Source: Druceiella hillmani | Taxonomy: Eukaryota > Arthropoda > Insecta > Lepidoptera > Hepialidae | Length of the DNA stretch: 64,000 bases | Direction: 5' to 3' | NCBI GenBank assembly: GCA_039881145.1 | Contig: JAYKKI010000029.1 | Coordinates: 22,938,001 to 23,002,000, forward strand | Shown: piece after piece, positions 1 through 11,955 of the stretch | How the letters are laid out: the number at the start of each line of letters is the position of its first letter | Numbering within the stretch: position 1 is the first letter of the stretch | Program-made: the position numbers and the translations under genes | The notes under the pieces: generated by a model | What the model was told of the DNA's origin: nothing | Databases searched by the model: none | The model's input: the letters and a program-made list of their open reading frames with translations, nothing else

Positions 1-1260
1 ATATTTCAGATATCCAATTTCATGGTGAGGTTTATTGATTACTTGTTTTTAGTGAAAATTTCTGTCATGAATGTAGAGAAATGTAACAATAAAATAAAAG
101 AAACGAACATAACAGTAGTACCATCTATTTGAAAAACATCTAGAATTTTTTTTCAATATTCAATATTCACTATTCTTACATTACAATATTATTGATAAGA
201 GTTAACTCTCGGTTTAGATATTGAGTCGTACAATAATTTCTTGCTATTTGAGTGTTTGCTATTCGCAGTTTGTTATGTTAGAAATTGTATTTATTAAAAG
301 TTTTTTTAACTTTTAATAAATATAATTTCTTTAATAAATGTAATGGTGCTAAGACAAAAGCACACACACATGCAGTCTGTTGAAAGAAATATATAGAGGA
401 TAGCGTAACATTAAGGCAAAATTAAAAAAATCACGACATATCATATTGCCTACCTAACGTAAAACATCACTGACAATTAAAAGATTTTGGAAAAGTGTTA
501 TGTAAAAAAGCTTTGTTCCTATGATGAAAAGATATTTCAAGTTTATCAGAGAGCTAGAGCAATTAATATCACCTCATGAACATATTCAAGAAGAAACTAG
601 AGAAAAATCAAAAGCAATTTAAAGTTCCAATTTTTTCCTATTAATTATCGAAGGTTCATAAAAGTATTTTATGTCAATAAATATTTTTATCATGTTTCCT
701 CTAACGTTGAAATTACTCTATTGATTGGGAATGTTTGTTGTATATTTGACATTTACGGTTTTGTTATATGTAGTAATTTGTATGAATGTATATTTTTGGT
801 TTTGTTATTTGTAGTAATTTTAAAAAATTGTATTCCACCGAAGAAGAACAAGATTTATTGTATTTCGATAATTTTTGGTTTAGTATCTAGTAATACTATC
901 TATGAGTAATATACTTAAAATAATATGCTTGCTTAAAAATTAAAAATTTTGTGTGGAATTAAATTCTCAAATATCGTAGAATAACGTATATATAATAACA
1001 TAATAAACATAACTTCCATTATAGTGGTCTAAGCTGCAATGATACTATGTTGCATATTGATGCCAGATTGCCACCATATTATCTCGGAAGAGCTTTTTTT
1101 TTTATAGAGATGACAATAAGGGTGGACAGCTTTCTTGCTTCCATTCAGTATCATAATAACCATACCCCATGTACCATTTCAGTAGTGATTAGTAAAACTT
1201 ATAAATAATTTCTAGTCTTTCTTAGATTTCTTCTTTGTATTGAGTTCTTTATATCTAAAC
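1..1260. other. Non-coding AT-rich DNA left of the Gypsy element
   Basis: No recognisable gene. If HPS5 begins left of the window, as its missing N-terminal WD-like part suggests, this is part of one of its introns. A 34-codon ATG ORF near 521-622 has no recognisable motif. A long hairpin lies at 280-330 and is listed separately. The last five bases (TAAAC, 1256-1260) are the target-site duplication of the LTR element that follows. Confidence 0.5.
280..330. repeat. Inverted repeat, 23-bp arms, 5-base T loop
   Basis: Arms 280-302 and 308-330 are reverse complements at 22 of 23 positions, around a loop of five T. No transposon coding or target duplication is visible around it. It is one of a series of similar hairpins in this window. 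Confidence 0.8.
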
Positions 1261-1461
1261 TGTTACGACGGCGCCATCTATAATAAACTGTGCGTATTTC
1301 TACGAACGTACCGGCAATCTGTCATCGCGTTTTGATATATACTCTGTGGCATAAAAATGTACATGTAATTATGAATGTGAAATTCTAATACGAAATAAAA
1401 CAATTAATATTATTATTCAAGTACGATATTTATTGGTGCATTCCTCATTAAATACATAACA
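1261..1461 (+). repeat. 5' LTR
   Basis: 201 bp, with TGTTA...TAACA termini. It matches the right-hand copy at 5660-5860 at 200 of 201 positions. By homology with other LTR elements it should carry the promoter and polyadenylation signals; an AATAAA-like stretch is present near its 3' half. Confidence 0.97.
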
Positions 1462-1465
1462 AATC

Positions 1466-1476
1466 TGGCGACGAGG
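1466..1476 (+). promoter_or_regulatory. Primer-binding site, tRNA-Ser(GCU) type
   Basis: TGGCGACGAGG starts four bases after the 5' LTR. It is the reverse complement of the 3' end of a typical animal tRNA-Ser(GCU) (…CCTCGTCG plus CCA). Ser-tRNA priming is known for the Bombyx element mag. Confidence 0.85.
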
Positions 1477-1483
1477 AAGAAAA

Positions 1484-2653
1484 ATGTCGGAACAGCAATT
1501 GACGCAAGTTCTTGCGCAGATGTTGGAAACCATGCGTGGAATGCAAATACAACAAGCCAATCTCCAAATGGCTTTACAAAACCAAGGAAATCAAGTAAAA
1601 CCTGTAAGCGGCATTCAATTACAACCGTATGATGAAATAAATGAATCGTTCTCGAGCTATTTACAAAGGTTGCAAAATTATGTAACCTTAAAAGGCGTGA
1701 ATGATACAAGAGTAAAGATCCAGATATTTTTAAACTGCATCGGACCTAAGTACTATCAAGTACTAAAGAACATTACAGCACCAAATACCCCCGAATCAAA
1801 ATCTTTCGAAGAGCTTATTAAAATACTGGGAGACCACATTTCACCGGAGCCAGGGGAAGTGGCACAACAACATAAATTCTGTCTCAGGCAGCAGCATGAA
1901 CACGAAAGTATTGCTAATTACATGGTTGGGTTGAAGGAAGTAGGAGGAAAATGCAACTTTATATGTAACCACTGTAAACAAACAACATTCTATACTCACC
2001 TGAGAGTGCAATTTATATGAGGGCTGCGGAACACTGAAATCAAAGAACGATTACTACAAGAGCCACCTACTACAAAATTTGATGATATTGTGAAAATTGC
2101 AATGGCCATAGAAACATCAAAATGTGAAACAAAAGAAATGGGCCAAGAATTTACTACAAACGTAAATAAAATTTCAATAAATAAGAAGAATAAAGCTACA
2201 TCAAGTTCATACACTACGAATAAAGGTGATAATACTACACATACATACAATAGAAGAGAGAGGAAAATCGTCTGTTTCCGATGTGGAAGAGAAAACCATT
2301 TAGCAAGTCAATGTCAACTGAAAGATAAATTGTTTTGTAAGAAGTGTAACAAGCGAGGGCACGTGCAATCAGTATGTTTCATGGACCACAAACAATTAGA
2401 AATTGAAAGTGAATTGTCATCGGATGAAGGAGTAGAGGAAATATATGAAATACATAGAATATACCAAGATAATACTACGCTACATGATAAGTACAACTTA
2501 GCATTACAAATAAACGGAAGAGTACATACATTAGAGCTGGATACAGGAGCAGCTGTTACTACTTGTTCTGCAGAGTATTTTAGAAATAATTTCAATAAGG
2601 TGAAAATGCAAGCGATGCACACATACGGCTACGTACATACACAGGAGAAATAA
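1484..2653 (+). pseudogene. gag: gag plus start of protease, interrupted by TGA
   Basis: The reading frame opens at ATG 1484, 18 bases after the primer site begins, and runs in one frame to 2653 except for an in-frame TGA at 2018-2020. The first 178 codons are a Gypsy-type capsid-like region. After the stop, two CCHC zinc knuckles appear (CFRCGRENHLASQC and CKKCNKRGHVQSVC, about 2275-2385), which bind genomic RNA in this family. These are followed by the aspartic protease active site DTGA near 2540-2551. The frame then breaks inside the protease, around 2610-2628, where homologous reading moves to another frame (equivalent to a one-base loss). The break sits inside a domain, so a mutation or sequence error is more likely than programmed frameshifting. 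Confidence 0.9.
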
Positions 2654-3501
2654 TACAGCCATTGGGAACTTGTAATCTAAAAATAAAATACAAAAACAAG
2701 GAAATAGAAGGACGAATATTCATAATAAACAAAAATGTGGATCCAATTGTAGGAAGAGAATGGTTAAAGAAGCTAAATTTAACGTTTGAAATAAATTCAA
2801 TAAGTAGAGAAGAAAATGACATGACAGAAAAAGAATTTAAAGAGAAAATGCAGAACCTGTTAGAAGAATACAAAGAACTATTTTCTGAGGAAATTGGCTT
2901 GATCAAAAATTATGAAGCAGCATTTAAACTAAAAGAAGATGTATTACCTGTATTTTTGAAACCCAGACCTGTTCCATTTGCACTCAAAAATCAAGTGGAA
3001 GCAGAGCTGGACAGATTGGAACATGAGAACATAATAGAAAAAGTCACATACTCACAATGGGGAACGCCCATTGTTCCGGTAATAAAACCAAATGGTAAAG
3101 TACGTCTATGCGCTGATTACAGATCAACTTTAAACAAAAATTTAGAAAATGAGTACTACCCAATACCTCGCATAGAAGAGATTTTTGCTAAGCTGAGCGG
3201 TGGAAAGTACTTCTGCACTCTAGACATAAATCAAGTTTATTTACATATGAAGACAAATGAAGATTCGGCCAAAATGCAAGCTATTAGCACCTGCAAAGGT
3301 ACATATAAGGTGAACAGAATGATGTTTGGAGTGAAAATAGCACCAAATATTTGGCAGCGATTCATGGATCAAACCCTACAGGGAATAGATGGAACAGCAT
3401 GTTTCTTTGATGATATTGCTATACAAGGGCATACACTCGTACAACTTTTACAAAGAATAAAAAAGTATGTGAGAAATTACAGCAATGTGGGCTGCATTTA
3501 A
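2629..3501 (+). pseudogene. pol: pol segment 1: protease end and reverse transcriptase
   Basis: In-frame homologous reading starts about 2629; the first ATG is at 2662. It begins with the protease C-terminus (VGREWL motif near 2750-2767). The reverse transcriptase follows: a TPIVPV block, LCADYR, a LDINQ block, the MMFGVKIAPNIWQ block and the catalytic FFDD box near 3403-3414. FFDD replaces the commoner YLDD and keeps both catalytic Asp residues. The frame closes at 3499-3501 after a shift inside an A-run at about 3456-3464. The reverse transcriptase thumb continues in the next frame (QCGLHLNKKKCQFF region, 3480-3521). A single-base change in a homopolymer could be biological or a sequencing error. 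Confidence 0.92.
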
Positions 3502-5639
3502 ATAAAAAGAAATGCCAATTCTTTCAAGAATCTATTACATACCTAGGACACACAATTAATGAGAAGGGTTTACATCCAACCAAAGAAAAAGTGAACGATA
3601 TCAAACGAAGCCCAAGACCAACGGATGTATCGTCATTACGTACATTTTTGGGATTAATTAACTACTATCAGCAGTTTATTCCAAACCTATCATCGAAGCT
3701 GCATCCAATGTATAACTTATTACAAAAAGGAATTCAATTTGTATGGTCTAAAGAGTGTGAAATGGCATTCCAGCAACTGAAAGAAGAGATCTGCGGGGAG
3801 AAAATACTTACACCATTTCATGAAAATTTACCAATTACACTAGCTACGGATGCCTCACCTACTGGTTTTGGTGCGGTTTTGTCACATGTGATGTCGGATA
3901 AGACGGAAAGACCTATAGCTTTCGCTTCACGATCACTTACAAAGGCAGAAAAAGGATACAGCCAGCTTGATAAGGAAGCGGCAGCATTGATTTGGGGGCT
4001 AAAGAAGTTTTTCCAATACTGCTATGGGAGGAGAATCACTCTGATCATTGACAATCAACCACTAGCGAGAATCCTACACCCAGAAAAGACAATCCCTACC
4101 ACTACGGCTATGAGACTGGTACATTATGCAAACTTTTTGGCTGGATTCAACTATGAAATTAAACTCAGAAAAACAACAGAACACGCAAATGCAGACTATT
4201 TATCAAGAAATAGTATCCCTACTCATGCAACTTTAGAGAAACTCACTGATGATGACGCATTCTACATAAATCAGATTACAGAGATGCCAGTGACACGGCA
4301 GGAAATAAAGAAAGCTACAGTGAAGGACCCAGAACTACAAAAATTGTATATTGATATTCAATCAGGCAAGGAAGATTTAAAAACAATACATGAGTATTCA
4401 CTACAGGACGGATGCATTTTTTATGGCATTAGGATTGTCATACCAAAAACTCTCCAATCTAAAATATTGGAAGAACTACATATGGCACACACAGGAATTG
4501 TGAAAATGAAAGCATTGGCAAGAAGTTATGTATGGTGGAAGAATATTGATACAGATATTGAGAATATGGTCAAACAATGTAAATCATGCTATTTGATGCA
4601 GAAGAACCCTACTAAGGTACTTACTCATGCCTGGGAGTACCCAAAGGAACCAGGGAGCCGTATACATATTGATTACGCTGGGCCTTTCATGAATCAATAT
4701 TTCTTAATAGTTGTGGATGCATATACTAAGTGGTTAGAAGTAATACCTACTCCATCTATTACAGCTACAGCAACAATTAATATTTTAAAGAAGATATACT
4801 CAACATTTGGCTTACCGATAACTCAAGTCTCAGATAATGGCAGACAATTCAAATCAGAGGAAATGCAGATATTTTTAAAAGAAAATGGAATCCAAGCAAA
4901 ATTCACTGCACCGTTTCATCCATCAACAAATGGCCAAGCAGAAAGATATGTACAGACACTCAAAAATAAATTAAAAGCAATGGCTAAGGAAGAAGGAACA
5001 ATACAAGAAAAATTACAGAAATGTTTAACTATGTACAGGAAAACGCCAAACAGTACCACAGGAATTAGTCCAGCTGAGATGATGTTTAAGAGAATATACA
5101 GGACACGGATTGATTTAGTTAAGAGAAAAACAGAGATTGGTGTAAATAACAGTAATGAGAACCAAATAGTAAACAAAGAATTCGAGAGAGGGGATAGAGT
5201 GCAGATAAGAATGTATGACGGTAACAAGTGGAACTTTGGGAGGATATTAAGAAGAACAGGGAAGTTACATTATGAAGTAGAAGCTAATGGAAGAAAGCAT
5301 CACCAACATGTGGATCAAATAATTAGTACAGCAGGGTCGACAGCAGTTCAGGACATCACTAATGTCCTGATACCACAGGTGAAAGAGGCGAACTCCACAA
5401 CTTGCCCTACTAAGACAGCAGAGGCACAGGTGACTGGCAATGACCAGGGAGCAGAAGAAAGGAAGGAGGTGATGCCTGTCCTAGAAACTATACCAGTCGT
5501 TGTTGATACCAGTCGAGCGGAAACCCAAGAACTACAACCGACAGAGCAACGATCACCACCACCATCGATACCGGCACAACCTGTGGTGCCCCGTAGAAGC
5601 ACAAGAATTGGAAGACCACCAAATAGGTTGAACTTGTAA
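3465..5639 (+). pseudogene. pol: pol segment 2: RT thumb, RNase H and integrase
   Basis: Open from the frame change near 3465 to TAA at 5637-5639; the first in-frame ATG is at 3591. It begins with the conserved thumb/connection (FLGLINYYQQFI) and continues into RNase H with ATDASPTGFGAVL and a DNQP motif. Next come an integrase HHCC zinc-binding module (ending KQCKSC, about 4480-4590) and the integrase core. The DDE residues are visible as Asp in HIDYAGPF, Asp in VSDNGRQF and Glu in NGQAERY. A basic Pro-rich tail ends in RRSTRIGRPP. The 682-codon open stretch has no internal stop, so this part could still be translatable. Integrase inserts the element DNA and produced the 5-bp duplication seen at the ends. 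Confidence 0.95.
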
Positions 5640-5650
5640 TTTAATAACTC

Positions 5651-5659
5651 GGTAGAGAG
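5651..5659 (+). promoter_or_regulatory. Polypurine tract
   Basis: GGTAGAGAG directly precedes the 3' LTR, in the position where plus-strand priming occurs. It is short and contains one T. Confidence 0.6.
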
Positions 5660-5860
5660 TGTTACGACGACGCCATCTATAATAAACTGTGCGTATTTCT
5701 ACGAACGTACCGGCAATCTGTCATCGCGTTTTGATATATACTCTGTGGCATAAAAATGTACATGTAATTATGAATGTGAAATTCTAATACGAAATAAAAC
5801 AATTAATATTATTATTCAAGTACGATATTTATTGGTGCATTCCTCATTAAATACATAACA
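5660..5860 (+). repeat. 3' LTR
   Basis: 201-bp copy of the 5' LTR with a single substitution (A instead of G at LTR position 11). It is followed at once by TAAAC, the right half of the target duplication. Confidence 0.97.
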
Positions 5861-6334
5861 TAAACATTTATGTACTCTTGTTCCTGTACATTGATATTTT
5901 TTACATAAATTTGAATAAGTGCAAAGCAAATAAGTTATATTACAAGAAATTAACTAATACTGAAGCATAAAAATGAAAATGTGCTTTATTGTTTCACATA
6001 AATACGCACATAAATAACATATGATGCACAAAAAACCTTAAATGTATAACTTAAGAATTTCAAGGTTTCTAGGGATATTAAGCTCTTTATAATTATCAGA
6101 TAATTGTTATGAGCAAGCCAACATGTATTAAATGATTTTAAAAATAAATATTAAACCTTGTTTAAAATATATGTCAAAAGCAAATATTTCTTAGGTTACT
6201 ATAATATATTATAGAAGGCTCATAATTTAAAAGATAAAAAGACATTGTTTCATGTCCACATTCAAAGAAGACTACTTATAGTATTAGATATGTTATATTT
6301 ATATCTTAATTTTTCTATCAAATGCAATTTTCAG

Positions 6335-8503
6335 ACTAAAACAATTTTCCATTCTTCAACATCAACGATAATGCATCTAGATTCGAGAATATGTCAGATT
6401 GACGTAAAACAAAATCTACTTCTTGTCTCCACCCTTACAAGGGCCTATATCTGCGATACAGTCAGAGAAAGGTACCGTCAAATAGGCCAAAAATTACGGG
6501 AAGGCGAATATGGCGCCTGTTTTTACAGCTCACCTGCTAACAAAGAAAATGATAATCGGCAAACAGATATTCAAAATATTGAATATGAAAGAAAAATTGG
6601 AGAATACAATGTAATTATGAACGAAGACCCATTCGTCGATGCAGATTTATATCCAAACTTAACAATATACTCTGCCAGACCTAGCTCAAGATTGTGGGAG
6701 GCCTCAATTGATGGATCCGTTCAAAGAACGCATCAGTTTAAACAGATATTAGCACGACCACCATCCAACATAATAAGCTATGAGTCTTATTTAAATGAGA
6801 ATATAACTAATGATACTCCCACAGATATAATTTATACCGAACAAGCAGTAAGCTTTCCAAAGATATTATCCATGAAAAATGGCTGTATATTTAGCCATAA
6901 ACGAGATGGAATATATTTTTTGAATCCAAATATAATTGATCACACAATGTGGAGTGATAAGTATGAGAATATAATCGATTGTAAAATTTTTGATAATGTT
7001 GTGTATGTATGGAGAGGCGATGGAAAGATTGTGCAACTTATTTTTGTGACAATTGAAAGTTTTCTGAGTAAATGCTATGTGGATGAGAAGTATAACCTTT
7101 GTGCGAAGTTGTGTGCCTTGTATATGAATTATTTAATGAGTATTTGCGATAAATCTTTCAAAATACACATTTTGACAAATTTGAAAGATAAATTGATTAC
7201 AGACGATGCTAAACAATTGTTGGCCCGAATCGAGCCTCTACTCGAACAATTAAATAAATTTAAAAATAAAAATGTTCTTCAACTAAAATCTGGTATCTAT
7301 GTTGTTGGAAATAATTATTCAAGTTTGATGGAAGACATTGAGAGTAATCATGTTGAAAGTCCCATGACAAAAACTCCCGAGGCTTTGCAGGCTCTCAAAG
7401 ATTTGAGTGTCTCAGTTACTGACAAGTTAAGTTCTAGTACAAAGAAGTTATGGAGCGATCTGAAAACCAGCACTTCTGAAATGAAAGATAACAATCAGGT
7501 GGAGAATTCTAATGATATCATATATAATAAAACCTCTAGTCATTATAATAAACGTAATGATAATATAGGTGAAGAATCGTTGAATAAAAATTTAATTAAC
7601 GAGTCTATATATAAACACTTTAGATTAAGTATGCTCGACGAGAAGTCTAAAGATATGAATGCCATATGTTATATCATAGATGATAACGCCTGTGATATTA
7701 GAGAATTACTTGATTTACTTAAATTTTTAGACGTTTATATCGATAATCTCGATAACCATATTTATCAAGCAAACTTTACATCTAGTTACATATTTCTCAT
7801 GTATCTTAGTAGACGTAATGAGGTATTAGATGCTGTATTACAAGACGATAAGTTTACACAGTATTTCATTGAAGCCTGTATTTGTGTGAACGATGGGAGG
7901 ATACTGAAGAATCTCGGATGTGAGTGTGGGTATCCTTTACCATATTCTCAGACAAGTCAGACGCCATTGTTTTCAGATTTAATAGAAACTTTTATTGAAA
8001 AGCAGTGGCTTAAACATTCAGAGAAACATTGTTACGCGATTTGTAAAGGAATACCATATGTATGGCGGAAAATTTTGTACTTGAGACGAAATGAAGATTT
8101 AATTAATATACTCTTATTGATGTTTCAAATATTGGATGAAGATTTGTTATATTCGTGTTTGCCACAGTTTACTATTGAAACATGGAATAAAGCCGTACAA
8201 CTTTATGCGACAATTGCTACAAATAAATGTTTGAACTGTGGGCGATCTTTTGATGATATCTCAGTCCAGGATATGTTGAGCTGGAATTCGATGGGTGCAA
8301 TGATGATAAAATCAGTAGGCGGTCGGAATGCTGTCAAAATATTGGAAGAGCATAGTGATCTGGTAAAAGCTAGCAGTTTGGGATTGAAGTTCTTTCACAC
8401 GTGTCTTATAGTGGAATTGTATGAGAAGTTTGACGGCACATTGAGGGCTAAGTTGACAGATACTTTATACGATGCTTTGGAATATGAAGATGCAAAATTA
8501 GAG
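6335..8503 (+). CDS. HPS5: HPS5 (BLOC-2 subunit), large internal exon
   Basis: HPS5 is a subunit of BLOC-2, which directs cargo to lysosome-related organelles such as pigment granules; the Drosophila orthologue is pink. The exon starts after the acceptor TTTTCAG (AG at 6333-6334), phase 0, and encodes 723 residues to the donor GAG|GTGAGT at 8503/8504. Near its start are the HPS5 blocks STLTRAYICDTVRERY, GEYGACF and SARPSSRLWEASIDG followed by THQFKQIL, at the end of the N-terminal beta-propeller. Then come SFPKIL, ERGIYF-like HKRDGIYFL and a long alpha-solenoid. Close to the end, the AKAMGPDRAW-like segment reads MMIKSVGGRNAVKILEE, followed by VELYEKFDG. The first ~150-200 residues (beta-propeller) are absent and must lie left of the window. 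The 757-codon ORF that begins at 6245 includes intron sequence before 6335. The young Gypsy element sits 474 bp upstream. No stops or frameshifts were seen. Confidence 0.93.
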
Positions 8504-8689
8504 GTGAGTTATTTTTAAAGCAATTTATATTCAGGGATATTTCCAGCTTAGTTATTATTATTCATGTGAGGATTAAATTTGTTAGACCAAATATTGTATA
8601 AATTTATTTCATTAGTTAATAATTTTTAATATAACATTTTTTTATGTATTGGTAAATCCATTATATATATTACTGCATTTATATTGAAA

Positions 8690-8935
8690 ACCCCTACTGC
8701 GCAATAAAGCAAAGAACAGGTTCGCTGAACCCTTACAATTTTAAACATAGAAGCAACCCCATCGCTTCGCCGACCAAAACTTACGAGCTTTCAACTAAAA
8801 GCACACGCAGAGCTTACAGAACTTGCGACAACACTTGAACTTAAAGCTCGCAAAAAACAGTCGCAGCCAATCTGAGTTAATGCCCGGGGCTGGACGGGTG
8901 ACTTGGCTCCTGGTTTTGTCTGTACTGTTAGGGTG
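8690..8935. other. GC-richer intronic block, unclassified insertion
   Basis: About 245 bp of clearly higher G+C than its surroundings, including GCCCGGGGCTGGACGGGTGA near 8882-8901. No ORF, inverted termini or target duplication could be recognised on either strand. It is probably an old transposon fragment, but the class cannot be stated. Confidence 0.3.
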
Positions 8936-11900
8936 GCAGAATTTAGATATTTTTATACTTTTATTCTCATAATACTATTTGTGAAAGTGTACTATTTATA
9001 AGATAACTTAGAGGTAAATTAATTGAACTATTTTATTTTCGAAAGTGTTATGAGAATTAATTAGTTCTTTATCTTCTTTTTTATTTCATTAATACTTTTA
9101 TATTAAATTAAAAAGCTTTTGGCATAATTAATCTATTTATTTATATTGTCCTGAGACAAAAGATGAAACTACAATTTTTGAAATGTAGATTGACCAAAAT
9201 ATATTTTGTCTTTTTATACCTTCATGCTATTTCTCACCTAAGTACAGTAAATAGCTGCGATGCAAAGCGATATGATTTTTATTCTAACTTAGCACTTATC
9301 CACCTGTCATCGTGCGGTTTATCCAAATTATGTCTTTCTTTGTCTTCAAAGTTTCCTTTTTTCATCTTTTTGCTATGTGGGGGACATTTAAATTTTCATC
9401 TCCGTAACATCAATACGGATAACCATCCTAACATTTCATTTATTGTATTCACAATACTTTTTTCTACTCCGTATTATCATTAAAAATTTGTTTATATTTG
9501 TTTTGGGTTGTCAAAGATTCATTTGCTCACATTGCCTTTCATTTATTGTTTACATAATTAAAGCGATAAGTTACAGAGATAAAGTACCTGAAAACTATTC
9601 TCCTCAGCCAAGTTGTGATAGATATGAACTTCAAATATATGATCTTCAAATATAAATGTGAACGCAGAACTCTATCTTACTTACATGTACTTCTCTAGCA
9701 AAGCTCTGAAAAAAGTTTTTACAGAGGAACGTGGGCCTTATATAGTAATATTACACAAACATAAATACTTTCATATATACACATATACATAAACATATAT
9801 ACTTTCTTTTTATTTGAATGGCTTTTACTTTATGTCAATATATATAGATATAAAACTGTGTGACTGAATTTGTTTAATCAATTAAAAATTTAATATATTG
9901 CCTTAAATTTATATTCAATAATGTTCAATTAATATCTTCAAATTAAATTTTAAAACAAGTCATTGATCGTATAGTAAATATAAAAAAAAATTAATAAAAT
10001 TCAAGATCGAGTCAGTTTCTAAATTCCTGGTTCCTGGTTCTTAGAAAGAATGGACAAAAATTCTGGTAGATTGATGGTGATAAAGTCTGCAAGAGTTAAG
10101 TCAAAGAAAGAAGTCTAGAAAGTTTACAAAAAAGAAAGATTCATATTTGGAATGCATATTATGGTTAGGTTTTGATTGCTATCGATATGATTAAATTGAT
10201 ATGATTGAGTTTGTCATCAAGAATACCTAAACAATATTATTAGTGTTATTTGTGCTTTATACATGCCTAATGGCCAGTTTCTGAGGATACTAAAGAACCT
10301 TTCCATAGTTATTGGTTTGGTAAATTAAAATAAATATAAATGTGTTCTGAGCACTATTTCATTCCATTGACATCTATCAGTTCGATAAGTATTTCTCCTG
10401 CGCACCACTAGATGGCTCATTCTTAGAAATAAAATTTTAAACATATTTATTAATGAAATACAACATCAACACAATATATTCAAAAAGAAATATTAGTTTA
10501 TATGCGTTAATATTAATTATAAAATAGAAATTTATTTAAAAATTGTTTAATTTTTAATATAGACTAATTTTTATTTTTAATATACATAATTGTGCTAGCG
10601 ATCTTAAAAAAATTTAAAAGCGACTTTTATCTGACAACAGTAAAACTAACGGTGAAGAACTTAGCATCTGCTTGTGTGTGTTGCTATCACTGGTCATTCT
10701 CTCGTATCTCTATTCAAATTTCTCAAATTAATTTTAGTTAATTCAATTAAGAATTTCAGTTAATAGTCCTACATGGACTAATCATTTATATTTACAGTAA
10801 GTTAAAGAAACCATATTACTATTAATTTTTTGACATAAATGTTGTACAGTACTCTTGTGAAATCTATAACTCATTTTGAACTTTGCATCTGTGAACATTT
10901 TGAAGGGATTCCTACTATCTCAAATTTCTAGGAATTGAGATATTATTTATTCTCCATCAGGTTTTGATGAAGAATTGAAAGCTACTTAATGCATATTTGA
11001 TTTTAAGATATTACAAAATCCGATAATTGTAAAAATAACATTAAAAGGATAGAGTTAATGTCAGTTTAGTGTATGGCAACTCCTGTTATGGATAGAAAAA
11101 TGGCCATTTTTGTTCAGTTACCTTAACGGGAGTTTATCGTCTAGATAAATCACTATTGGGCGTTGAGAAATTATTTTTGACAATTTATTGGTTCAGTAGA
11201 GATATTGAATAGATAAACCGCTGTCAAATGTACCTAAGAAACTGGCTATAAATGATGCAAATGAGATTTCATACATTTAGTACTTCTTGCATTAGTGTTG
11301 GTACTCTCTTTTCTGGTAATTACAACCTAATTCTTTTTCAGATGATTCTGTTTCATTCTTCGGAGCATCCCAACTTCTTTCTTCGATCTATATAAAAATA
11401 ACCCTTGCACTATATAAATTTTTATCAGTTGATCAACTTTTTGTTCTTAAAAGCAATTATTTAGGTGTACTATAATTGTGTGATGCTTATAGTTAGCAAA
11501 TGAGCATTTTTCGCTGCTTCAAGTATTTTTTATGATATTTACATTTGTTCATTTACAAAAGTTTTGTGGTGACAGGAAAACTTTATCAAGAACATTCATC
11601 TTACTTACATAATATGTTCACTTTATTGTCATGACAAAATATATCTTCAATCAATCAATATTGCTATGGCTCGCATGTGTGAGTATTTCTTATTAGCTGA
11701 ATGTTATAGAAGTAATTTCAGAGATGGTATTGCATTTTGTGGGATATCACAATCGGTGTTGAGGTTCATTTTATTATCGCTGCTTGTTCTGCACATATGG
11801 GAAGCAATGTGAATGTATGCTTTGGACATGACTGAAATTTTACCTACATAAATGTCATTTGTGCTGCATTTACAGATTTATGTTTATTACACATTATATT

Positions 11901-11955
11901 TCAATTGATTGTTATTATTGTCTGAATTATAGCTTATCTTGTTAATATGTTGAAA

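Larger units (their letters stand above)
1261..5860 (+). mobile_element. Young Ty3/Gypsy LTR retrotransposon, probably Mag lineage
   Basis: A complete 4.6-kb element: 201-bp LTR (starts TGTTA, ends TAACA), tRNA primer site, gag, protease, reverse transcriptase, RNase H, integrase, short purine tract, second LTR. It is flanked by TAAAC at 1256-1260 and 5861-5865, a 5-bp target duplication. The two LTRs differ only at LTR position 11 (G versus A), so insertion is recent. Two zinc knuckles, a tRNA-Ser primer and K02A2.6-like pol motifs fit the Mag lineage; that assignment is inferred from recalled motifs. The coding region is interrupted by one in-frame TGA and two frameshifts, so this copy does not look autonomous. 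It lies on the same strand as HPS5, 474 bp before a large HPS5 exon. Confidence 0.95.

Noticed and set aside
2600..2640. Programmed gag-pol frameshift
   Set aside because: The frame change lies inside the protease domain, after the active site, with no slippery heptamer recognised; a mutation or sequence error fits better.
6245..6334. N-terminal 30 codons of the large HPS5-frame ORF
   Set aside because: They precede a good splice acceptor (AG at 6333-6334) and show no HPS5 similarity; they are most likely intron.
9163..9655. Two ORFs of 106 and 70 codons in the HPS5 intron
   Set aside because: No recognisable motif, no splice context, and AT-driven residue composition expected by chance.
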